Below, piece after piece: positions 24,501 through 35,100 of a stretch of DNA of 64,000 nucleotides; the first letter of the stretch is position 1, and each line of letters starts with the position of its first letter. The stretch comes from Petrosia ficiformis (Eukaryota; Porifera; Demospongiae; Haplosclerida; Petrosiidae), in assembly GCA_947044365.1 (NCBI GenBank), contig OX345637.1, positions 806,001-870,000 of the forward strand. Direction: 5' to 3'. The position numbers and the translations under genes are program-made. The notes beneath the pieces were generated by a model. The model did not search any database. It was not told the origin of the DNA and was given only the letters and a program-made list of their open reading frames with translations.

Positions 24501-25591
24501 GAGGTAATCCAACGGCTGCAAGCTCATAATACGAGATACCAGCACGTACATTTGTTTCACTCACTTTCGTCATTGCATCATTTCTTGATTCGGGTATAAC
24601 TTTCTTGAGCAGTTTCCTTAAAGCTTCTGATTTACCACACTTTGCTAAACCATCTATAATGAATATCATTGGAGACATATTTGTACGTGTTACGTGCTCG
24701 TTATCAACGATCAGGTTTTTGAGGCGAGTTGGGCCAATGTTTACTTTCTGGGCATCTGCAAAAGAAAAGAAATCAGAAATGGCACACCATGAGAATAACT
24801 AAATTAGTTTTTAAAGTTTCATTCAGTTATCATTGTTCATGTACTATAATTAGTGGCATACGAAGCAAATGTGCTTGGGGAACTAGTTGCTCATACTACC
24901 ACTGCCTACTTGGAATACCAAGTCTCTCACACATCGTATACAAGTTAGATACTTAAACATTACAAAGCACTGCAATGACACTACTTTTATGATGCTGGCA
25001 TTTGATAATATTACTTATTTGGAATTTAGAAAGGGCTCTTCCCCCTAATAAATTTTGACAGAGGCCGAAGAACGTGTAGCCTCCTGTGACCGAGCAAAAT
25101 GATGAACAGAAGAATTTTGTAGGTGCATTTTAAAACGCTTGTCCTATACAAACTATACATATCTACATGCCAGCAGTTGTAAAACAACTATATAGTACTA
25201 CACTTCTTAAAGAACTAATAAAACTAAAATCATGATACTATGTGAACTGGAATAAACCTATTCCTTTGATTGGTTGCAATTACTTTGGATTTGTACTACA
25301 GTTGGGTAACTGCATTAAACATTATAACTCCCCCCAAACAAGACAAAGAATATCATTATAATAACTAGCTACGCGCCCTCGTGGTCGGTGACTGTAAATT
25401 AGATACAGCCCTCCTAGGCGTGATGTAGCTATTACATAATAACTTCTTATAACAAATATATACTTGGACATTTGTTAATTATTTATCCCGTGTTAGTAAT
25501 GATGTCATGACATTCCAAGTGATAAATATGATGGACATTTAGTATTTAATTAGAGATATCAAGGAAGTGTATCTATATGTATGTATGTATG

Positions 25592-25664
<73 letters not shown>

Positions 25665-25934
25665 CATGACTATATTTCTTTGCCTCGAATTACATGCGTT
25701 TTTCCTATATTCTAATTAATACATAAAGTTTATATTTTGTATATAACCCTCAAAACAGGTTTATATTTTTTATGCCATGCGCATGCTCATGAAAGCATGA
25801 AAGTAGCCTTAGTAGGTGTGTCAAAAATGGACTCTTTAGCTCAGGTAAATAAATGTTTCTATGAAATATATTTTATATAGCATGGTTCATCGGTCAATAT
25901 GCGAAATATAAACCTCTGAACCATGCTATATAAT

Positions 25935-25977
<43 letters not shown>

Positions 25978-26560
25978 TCACCATTAGGTGTGGTTGGATC
26001 ACTGAGATCAGACACTCCTGGCAAAATTGGACCATTCAAACATAGATGTCCTAATGCAGATGTACGCAATGTAAAATGTGTCACAAACTCTGACAGTTGT
26101 CCTTGTGGTTTCTCTTTAGTTTCTTCCACAGGTTCTGCATTTACCTTTTGGTATAATTATATAACAAAATTATATAACACAAGTGTATATCGAGAAAAAA
26201 CATCCCTATGATTGCTTTACAAATTTAAGTGCAGATAAAAGTATCCCTATGACTGCTTTGTGGTGTCCATCATTCAGTAATCATGGCTTATGATGCCTGA
26301 AACACATCAGCCTATTATAGTTATTATTTTGATTATCTACTCTGTTTACCTTTTAAAGAACTTAAAGAATATATTTCAGGTAGGATAGCTAGCTATTTGT
26401 TCCAGTTTCTACGTAAGCTACACAGTTTTCTTTCTGCTGGTCTGTAGAGCTTGATCGCGCGCGTTCTTTTACGTGCCACACCCATTAATTAACCAAGCCC
26501 CCGGGAATGATGTAACTTCCTTAACTATGTATACAACACATACTCACGTAGGTGACACAA

Positions 26561-26596
<36 letters not shown>

Positions 26597-29500
26597 CGAA
26601 CCCGGGGAAAGCAATCATAGGGAAGGCAATCATAGGGATGGCCCTATGGGTCATAAAAATAAATACATGATTATTATAATGTACAGTATATATTGTACAG
26701 CAGTGATTAGCCACAAGTTCAAAATACTCAATAACTATTTCAGGTGAACACGAAGTGCATGCATACACACTGTTCAGTGTGTAATAATATATTAATCGTT
26801 AACTCTTAGAAGACTGATGTCACATATATGTGACATTTTAACCCATACCCAGTTTGGAGTGTTTTTTTAGCATTACGAAGCTCTCCAATTGGTGTCAGGG
26901 ATAAGCCCATGAAAATGGTTAAAAAGGTTGATGGTTTTTCGGCCACTCTTTGCCCTACGCAGGAAAATTTTAAAGGGGGTGTCACCTCTGTTAATGAGGG
27001 TTGGAAGGCGCCACAGCCCTCTTGCCACCTACGCAATTTGGGGATTTAGTGCCCCCAACCACGCAATCTGGTGGGTAGCTGAGACATTTCTCTTGCTGTA
27101 GAACCCATTACCGTGGGTGTACCTGGTGCCAACATGCAGTGGGGTCACTTTGTTCGCCCCATTTGCAGTCAAAAGAGAGAGAGCACTGCATTTGAATTAG
27201 TCTTACGAAGCGCTTGGGGACTTTTGAGTCTGAGTAAGCAAGTTGGTAGAAGTAGTACTCCAAGTCGGAAAAGGAGCCAAGTTTGGCATAGAGAAAGAGA
27301 ATGGTGGCCGAAATATATGTAGCAGAGACGCCAGTGTTGGAAATGGGAAGTATTTTGAAAAACAAGATCAGTCCTCTAAGGGCTAATTAGTTTTATTGTA
27401 TCTTTATCATCTCCAAATTAATTCTATTCATTGTATTTCATTTGTTAGTGAACATGTTTCAGATGATTGTCCCACTGAAATCTGTCATCTCTGTATCAAG
27501 TACTTTAAACTTATTTCTAGTATCATTCTAGTGCCAGTAAAAATAATGGTGTGGGCTGTACCTCTTCCCCAGATGTGCAAGTTGGTGGGCCATTTTGCCA
27601 TTTCCTTCCTTGCTCGATGAGACTTTCATTTAGAAAACTTGAATTTGAAAAACTTTAGGGTGCAACACATGGAGTTATTGTTGTATGCATATTGGCAAAC
27701 AAATTCTAAGGGGGCAAGACGCAAGGAAGGGTGAATGCTCCCCCTCACTCCCTGTCTATATATGTAATGGAACTGTTCCATATAATGTAACAATAGTCCC
27801 CTTTTCTTTTTGCTTCTTTAAAAGCCTATATATACCATACATATTTACAATGAAGTCTTCCATGTTGTAAACAAAGCCAACAAAATGTGGTATCTAAGAA
27901 GCCACTATTCTTAGATAACAAATTTCGTTGACTTCTAATAATCACCCATGTTGCACGCTTGACTTACCCTTCTTTACAGGCAAAGCCTCAACATGCCAGC
28001 TCTCTTGATGCTAAATTCCACCCTGATCGGTTTTCCACATGTACAACAAATCTGCCTGTCTTGCTATACTTAATAGGACATGCACAAATTTTGGCATTGT
28101 TCTTGTGAAGCCAAACAGTATCTACAAAGTGCTGCCAGATGAAGCCATCTTATTTTTCTTTATGTACACATGGTAATATTTAATTTATAACTACTACTAA
28201 TAATTCTGTGATAATTGTGCAAGTAGATAATTGTTAGTGCAGAGAAAGTGATGGTTTATTATTTTTCATGATAAATCACATTCAATCTTAATCACCCAAA
28301 ATTACTTGCTTATGTAACTTATAGTATTACATGAACCAACCTGATAGTCCATATCCTTGCCTGTTGCTACCTCACTTGACTGGCTCTTATTTGGCTCGTT
28401 TAAACCTGAAAATGAAAGTAAATATTTAGATTGTATTGAGTTGATATGTTTATATAATTATAATTATAATCATGGTTATATATTTTAATAAAATAGCCAG
28501 TGCATAAATAAGTAGGAGCTCATAGTATTATGGGCTCCTGATATAAGTGGTATGATGTGCAGTACTGCTTTTAGGTTATGCTGAGCAGTTCAAAAGCATT
28601 TTCATGTTTTATAACTATTAATATGTAATAATGAAGAATGCAAAAAAGCACTACCATGTGTACAATTATACAATATGGCATATTTTATATTATTATTATA
28701 ATATAATTATCACATACACACACACAGTAGCTTCCCATGCAGTTCACCTGTTTTGCTATTTCCTCCATTTATTCTCACCACTAAAAATCAATATTATTGC
28801 TTAGTGCCTTTTTGTCTACTCATAATTAAATCATTGCGTTTATGCCTACTCATTATATAACCCACCTTTAAACCTTCTGTTATCATAGCTACCCACAATA
28901 ATGATGATTGGTTGCTGTGGTAGAGTCTCGCATGCCAGACCTATACCACGAGAAAGGGCCTGGTTGCATGCTACACATCAGTTTGTTCCTGGTGCATGAA
29001 AAGCTGTGCCCCAATCAAAATGCATAATGTCATGATAGGTGATTACTTACACAGCCATTTCGTTAGTCTGGCGAACCAGCCTCTCCCCTTTTTGACAATC
29101 GGACAGCGGGGAGAGTCTGGTCACAATCGACACTGCCGCGTGTACTGCTGGAATGCAATTGCAGTTTCAAAGACAATCCTTCCTATCGTATCATGGCTAC
29201 GACACGAGAGCCCGGAGAGGCTTGTGTATGCTGTGGGAAAGACACATTAAAAGTAAATCGAAGACTCTTGAATGCAGGAGATCTTCTCAGGGTGTGGAAA
29301 GAGTTGTTTAAGCAGAAATGTGATGAGCTGAATGTAGAAATAAATGCTGTACTTCACCGTGGCAGTTCGTTGTATGTGTGCAGAACTTGCTTTTCTGCTT
29401 TAGAGAGTAATTTGCAGAAGAAAAAAACATTACTGCAAAACATGGAAAATGCTATTGAGTTTGAAAAAACCATCAAGCTTTTTCCATAGCCGGTAGGAAG

Positions 29501-30271
29501 GGAAACAAATACATCTCTCCCGCTTAGGAATCCAAAAACGACCTTCATTTGCTCATGTTTAAAATTTCGATAACCAAGTCTCCTCGCTGCACTAATAGCG
29601 GCTTCCTTTTTTGTATCTAAACATTTTGCACAACTAGCAGCCATCTTACTCAATCAAAATGAAACCGCACGTGGGCAGGGTAACGTATACTGTAATCTGA
29701 TTGGAAAGCAGGATTTAGTGCATGAGAACACGCGGCAGTGTTGATTGTGACCAGACTCTCCCCGCCGTCCGATTGTCAAAAAGGGGAGAGGCTGGTTCGC
29801 CAGACTACCATTTCGTGATGTCAAGTTTAAAAATGGAATGGAACCAATCATTGATGGAGTAGCTTTGGATATGGGCTACAAGTCATTGAAATCAAAACAG
29901 AAATAAGCTATTTGGCTTTTTCTACACAACTAAGACATATTTGTAATATTACCAACCAGATTTGAAAATAGTCTGTATTATTGCATTTGTGTTATCATAT
30001 GTGCAACTCCTTGAAAAAAACTTATTAACTACAAGTTACAAGAAGATTTTTTTCGTCTCCATCTTGTATAATTATTGTGTGGTTATCTGTGACAACAACT
30101 TAACAATTTAATAATGCATAGGCTGAGTATATAAATTATAACCACTAATAATTAGGGTAGGCGAATCTCATTACACACTCTTACACTACCATGCAGTTCA
30201 TACTACTAACCTGTTAAGTTTGTATCAATTTCACTGGAATTTGATTCACTATCCGTTCTCTGTTCAGTTCT
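21557..30271 (-). CDS. Gene 4: diverged P-loop/COR-like/death-fold protein (7 exons found, first exon missing)
   Basis: Minus-strand exons, 5' to 3': 30271-30211, 28405-28341, 28010-27968, 26134-25982, 24755-22750, 22242-22209, 21876-21557. Lengths 61, 65, 43, 153, 2006, 34, 320 nt join with matching phases into 893 codons. The ATG exon was not found. The first four are Ser/Thr/Glu-rich linkers; the third (weak acceptor tract) is the least certain. The long exon has a canonical Walker A, GLAKCGKS, unlike genes 1-3, then NVWDIG and the COR-like block (SLASVFLRSLYYAV, NYVILRPTDF). The 34-nt microexon codes NAIAHKRKLNG. The last exon codes HDDIVYIAEKL and MLILEWERK, as in a death domain. Intron 4 holds (TA)n tracts and the first introns hold a piggyBac-like element and a helicase-bearing transposon remnant. 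Confidence 0.75.
25600..25664. repeat. (TA)n microsatellite
   Basis: Long TA tract preceded by GTAT units, in gene 4 intron upstream of the long exon. Shorter (TA)n tracts lie at 25939-25974 and 26563-26593. Confidence 0.95.
26200..26655 (-). mobile_element. Dispersed repeat, copy 2, inverted relative to 1985-2372
   Basis: Reads on the minus strand in the same order as copy 1 and is interrupted by a (TA)n tract. Both ends show CCCTATGATTGC-type repeats, one of them doubled (GCAATCATAGGGAAGGCAATC). It sits in gene 4's intron just upstream of the 26134-25982 exon. Likely the same non-autonomous family. Confidence 0.65.
26803..27382. mobile_element. piggyBac-like MITE, copy 1
   Basis: Ends CTCTTAGAAGACTGATG and CAGTCCTCTAAGGG, flanked by TTAA on the left and CTAA on the right. 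The interior matches 35811-36673 and 46558-47107 (GTGTCAGGGATAAG, AAGCAAGTTGGTAGAAGTAG, GAGACGCCAGTGTTGGAAAT). TTAA target sites with CCC/GGG-type ends are typical of piggyBac elements. No transposase frame. Confidence 0.7.
29193..29489 (+). CDS. Cys-rich N-terminal fragment of a transposon protein (98 aa)
   Basis: MATTREPGEACVCCGKDTL ... SLYVCRTCFSALE shows two Cys-x2-Cys pairs about 50 residues apart, like a treble-clef or THAP/BED-type DNA-binding zinc site. It lies inside the TIR element and runs into the end of the opposing helicase fragment, where the frame stops. Probably the N-terminus of a transposase or accessory protein cut by internal deletion. The exact family is not recognised. 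Confidence 0.55.
   Translation: MATTREPGEACVCCGKDTLKVNRRLLNAGDLLRVWKELFKQKCDELNVEINAVLHRGSSLYVCRTCFSALESNLQKKKTLLQNMENAIEFEKTIKLFP
29466..29653 (-). pseudogene. RecQ-like helicase N-terminal fragment
   Basis: The minus frame from ATG at 29653 reads RLGYRNFKHEQ, then SGRDVFVSLPTGYGKSL. This matches RecQ motifs 0 and I (Q motif and Walker A, PTGxGKS). After the P-loop the frame continues into antisense of the Cys-rich ORF, so the helicase is cut just after motif I. RecQ-like helicases are known as cargo or parts of some animal transposons. Here only about 60 residues remain. Confidence 0.7.
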
Positions 30272-31287
30272 CTGTCAAAAACAGAATTGCGCATGCGCAA
30301 CACGCCAGAGCACTGGCGCATGGCTGGTACCGTAATTTCGACACGGCACGCCTCCTTCAATTGGTAAAATAGGCGTTGCCAGATAGACAATATACAATAC
30401 AAAAGTACATGTCCCTGTTAACACTTGCATAGACGGGGTACTGTTAATTAAAAACCAGTGAAGTTACTGCTAGTACTTTTATTCTTGGTATCAGAACCAC
30501 ATTTCCAGCATTTTGTTCATAAATGATTTTTGCCTGTAACAGTTACGATGTAAATAAGTTACTTCTAACCTTGTGCCGCCATTACATAATCCCTTTATTA
30601 AGCTTATTAAGGTATCATTGATTCATCTATAATAAACCTATTCTGGTTATGCAGGAAATTAGTATGTTGAGAGTTTGGTGATACATTACATGAGCTTGTA
30701 TCTACCACAAGCACTGATAAATTGGAATAAACTACCTAAACATAAATGTATACATGAGTTTTATTAAATACTAATTATTGTATAATTTATAGACGAGGAT
30801 AAATGATTCTAAAAATATAAACGCATTGCAATTTCATAATATAATAAAGACGATTCTAGTACTTATAGTATAAATATTGTATGGTAGTGCCCAAGGGCGT
30901 AGCCAGGAAGAATGAATAGGGTATGCTAAACCGAAATGGCGCGCGCAGCACGCCGAAAATTTTAGCTAATTAATTATTCATGATAGGTGTGGTCAATTAA
31001 TAATCTCGTAACAGTTGACTAACCCAGCCTAATATGGCGCTATAGAAGTTATCTCAAGTTGTATTTACTGAAAAGAATCAAAAGTTGTCTGGAAAACAAT
31101 TATATTTCCAACATAGTTATCATTATTATTTATCCTGTAAGTATATAATTTATTTTAATTTTATTATATACAGTATTTGAGAAGTAATTAAGAAATAAGT
31201 TCAAAATCTGAGAGTAGGCTAAAGCCTACCCTCAGATACTGCTAGCTACGCCCTTGGTAGTGCCATTAAAGATCTTGTTAAAAACAT
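30272..31287. other. Intergenic between gene 4 and spectrin-like gene A
   Basis: Should contain gene 4's first exon and promoter. An ATG GCG GCA CAA G/gt on minus at 30582 has the wrong phase for the 30271 exon. It also holds the hAT-like MITE at 30892-31256. Nothing else supported. Confidence 0.4.
30892..31256. mobile_element. hAT-like MITE with 8-bp target duplication
   Basis: Perfect 12-bp ends CAAGGGCGTAGC / GCTACGCCCTTG, flanked by GTAGTGCC on both sides (30884-30891 and 31257-31264). The other segmental copy reads GTAGTGAGATTAAAG at about 42202 with no insert, so it inserted after the duplication. Confidence 0.9.
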
Positions 31288-32080
31288 TTACGAAGGGAAG
31301 GAAGTACTTAAGAATTTTTTTGTGATGGTTGTCATTGTAGGACAATGTTGAATTGGAGACAGCTGTTCCATTCTTGTCTTCAGTAGTTTGATCTCATTCT
31401 CTAGAACTGGTACTCGCTGTATGCATTTACTTGAATATCGTTCCCATTCCTCCATCTAAGAAGAATGAATTCAAATTTACCATCAATCATAGAGGATATA
31501 ATCAAAATATTATATTATAGGATGATAATGGTTCAATATAACTCAATAATTGTGACTTAAGTTTCGAAAAGCAACACTTTCTAGTAAAATAATTTTGATC
31601 AAATGCTTTCCTTTACTCACTCATCATTCTGTTTCTTTGTACACAAATTCAATGACATTTGGTATAAAACAACCGCAACAATGCATATTACACTACCCAA
31701 TCATTCAGGACTTTTCAACACAATAAAGCTTTTCCTGGATACAAAATTGCATTAAATTCCTGAGCAATTGAAGGGAAGTGTGTGATGAAAATTATTTTGT
31801 GGAAAAGCATCTCTTTGATCACAATTATATACAATGTGCTCTTTATTCTGTTAGCGCACCATATTTGGTATCATGACCAGTACAGATGGTTAGGTATACA
31901 AAGATGATATATGGATGAAGACAATGATGGAACAACATTAGAGTAAAACTATTAGAAATTTGTAATTTCCAAACAGAATTAGTATTTCCAATACAAGAAA
32001 CAACGCAGTGTTGGCGCATTTGATCCATAAATAGATCATAATTATATAATTATAATAATTATATTATATATATTATAATT

Positions 32081-32112
<32 letters not shown>

Positions 32113-35100
32113 ATTATATATTTATATAAATTATATATAAATAAGGCAACAAAGTGGTTTAACTTACAAAACAATAAAATACCCACATATTAGCATGAAG
32201 ACACTCTGAAAATGTTTTGATGAGCAAAGAAAATTAAATTTCAAATGTCATAATGGCTGATTAGTGAATGCAAATAGATTGTTCATATTTACCTTGTGCA
32301 CGGAACTGTTGTGTCGATTTTTCAACTGCAATTTAAGCTCTACCCATTCATTAGTCAGTTTCTCACAGTGGCAGACAAATTCATCCACATTTTTATGATT
32401 CTGTCTGAGATCTTGTGTCAGATACGTTTCAATAAACATATGTAATTGTTGGAGAGAATACTCCCTGCTAATCACTTTATTTAATAGATACTATTTTGAG
32501 ATAGAATTAATATACAATTCTATAATAAAACAATGTGATTACCTTGTATCTCTCTGTAACTGGTCCAACATTTCTTACTAATCTTTCCAGCTCTCTTTCT
32601 GTTTCAACCACACCTTCAACCTCATGTGTTATTTCATCTTTCAAACAACCCAATTCATTGCAGTCATCTACCATTTTCTTCCAAGGCTTTTTATCAGCAC
32701 AGAAGGAGTTCATTTTCTCACTAAATTGTTTCCATTGTTCTGTTACAATAGAAAACTTGGTTCGATATTGTAATGTCTCAGGATCTTCTTTGACGTTCAT
32801 ATCTTCTTCCTCTTTATCTACTTGTTCCTTTCTTTCTTTCATCTCAGTTGAAAGTAAATGCTTTTGACAATTATTCAGCAGGTACTGGAAATCTTCTGAT
32901 TTTTCGTTTGATTCAATTTCAATTTCCTATGATTATAACAAATATACAATTGATAGCTGTATGTATATAATTATGTCAATAGTGGTAAACACTGATTACA
33001 TATAACTACTATATAGTAGTTTACAACTAAATATTATCAATGTGCTCCATTCATGATACTTCTATCTACACATGCATCCATTCCTATTCAAATTTATATT
33101 TTGATCCAACTATATCTTTGTCTATCCATCCATTAACTCATTCACTCATATGCTTATTCATCGATTTATACATCCATCCATCAATGCATCCATGTAACCA
33201 TTCGTTCATTCCAAACATTTTCCATGCATCACAGTTAATCCACAATGACATCTATACACTTATCTGTTGTAAGTTAGCTAATATAAGTACTTCTTTAGTG
33301 TACACATATTATGAGTATCTAAATGGATTACTAAAAACTACTTACTTTATATGTATCCAGCACAGGTTGGAAATCAGTTAGAAAACGATGGAAACAAGTA
33401 ATTTGTTTCAGTTTTCCATGAGCTCTGTCCAGCCATTTTGAATATTTATCCAGCGTGTGTTTAAATATTTCCCATTCTGTAATCCTCTGTGGAATCTCAC
33501 TCATAATCTGATTAGCTAGTTTTGATAATGTTCTGAACTTGGTCTTTACCTCTTCTATCTGAGCAGTCAACGTCTTTGAGATCTACAGAATGAATACAGT
33601 AGTACATACGTATAACAATTAATGTTGATAATACATAGACAGATAGTCACAGATTTAGCTAAACTATATTAAAGTCTATTCGCATTCATTCATTCATTCA
33701 GGGTTTCATATAGTCTTTTAAAATCATGCATCATTTAAACATTGGTCAAGAAAAAGGTGGTGTGGGTGGGTGGGGCCTCCCAATGAAACGTAATGTATTG
33801 TATAGCTTAAGTCTACTTTAAATCGTGTGTAAAAAGTTTAATGTAATAGTTGCTAAAATTATTAGTACACATTAAAACATTATTTTGTGATCAGTTTATA
33901 GGCATGGCTCAGAGATTCAATAAAAGTAATGCATGATAAATGCAAGTGTATACAAATTGCTAAATTTAGTAGACACAATTAATAGTAGGAATGTCATAAG
34001 GTTTATACAGTAACTCAATAAATTAATGAACCAATGGATTGAAATTTCACACATAAAAAAAGAACAGGAAGGATAATTATTTGAAGATTGTTAATCCTTC
34101 CAAACTACAGTAAGATCATACACAGGAAATGCGCTACCTCACACCCTTTTTCTATTTTTTGCATTATTGTGTATAGGTAGAGTAGAATATAGCTCTATTA
34201 TTATAACTTTTCTTTTATTATTTTATTTTGCATTATAATTATAAATATATATTTTATCAATTTTTTTTTACTAAGCTGTAGTTGCTTAGTTGTAGTTGAA
34301 GCATCAGTATAGTTGATTATATAAGCAAAAATGTGGGCGTGGCAAACTGACTGACATTCATATACTGACTGAGATTTTTTTGTGGGAGTATTTTGTATAT
34401 ATTTATGCCTTTGTTAGACGTTTTTCTAACTAAGCAAGTTAGATCCCAAGGTAAACACTAAATTTAGCAACTGTCAAAGGTCACTTATGATGCACCTGTA
34501 CACGCTTCAAGTAAATTTCAAATCTCCGTTAATTAATAAACTTTTCCCCATGTGCTTCGTGCATGACTTCTTTGCCGGACCTGTGATATCATAATTCCTC
34601 ACCTGCACTCTTGGATCTTGATCATACATTTGATGAACCTCAATCAATTTTTGTAGTGCTTCATTACAATCTGTCTGATGCTCTCTCTAAGTATAAGACA
34701 TTGAAGTGTTACTATAATTATACAATTTTTAAAATCTAATTATGATATGTTGAGGTGTAAGCTTAAGACTATAGAAATAAATTGTCATTGTTTTGCCTTA
34801 TAAACCACATGATATGCAACTGCAATTATATTTTAAACATTTGAACCCAATTCATTAATTATATATAACCTTTTTAGATGTATCATATAGCATGCATGAA
34901 TGGAATTTGAACTTATAGGGTATTTCCTACACACGCTTTTATCTTATCTCAATTAATGGCTTCAAATTCACTGAGTTGGCTTCTTTACAGATAATTCCAT
35001 GTAGCAGTGCCTAAAATGTGTTTTTTTAATACTAGCCATATATGTTAGGTGTATATGTATGCATAGTTTGAACATATCAGTCAGTCGGTGATACATAGTT

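Larger units (their letters stand above)
29064..29807. mobile_element. DNA transposon remnant with long TIRs, 9-bp target duplication
   Basis: TAGTCTGGCGAACCAGCCTC opens it and GAGGCTGGTTCGCCAGACTA closes it; the TIR continues about 80 bp with few mismatches. CCATTTCGT flanks both sides (29055-29063 and 29808-29816). The interior joins the 5' ends of two opposed genes, as in an internal deletion derivative. A 9-bp duplication fits Mutator-like or similar superfamilies; assignment is uncertain. Confidence 0.85.

Noticed and set aside
27968..28190. Transposase-like frame (minus, WLHKNNAKICACPIKY)
   Set aside because: Frame stops quickly and no known transposase signature could be named; the small exon 28010-27968 in another frame fits gene 4 better.
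30574..30582. Start codon exon of gene 4 (ATG GCG GCA CAA G/gt, minus)
   Set aside because: Ends in phase 1 while the 30271-30211 exon needs phase 0; joining gives an early stop.
32535..32867. Plus-strand gene of 110 codons (also 42896-43228)
   Set aside because: Antisense shadow of exon 7 of genes A/B.
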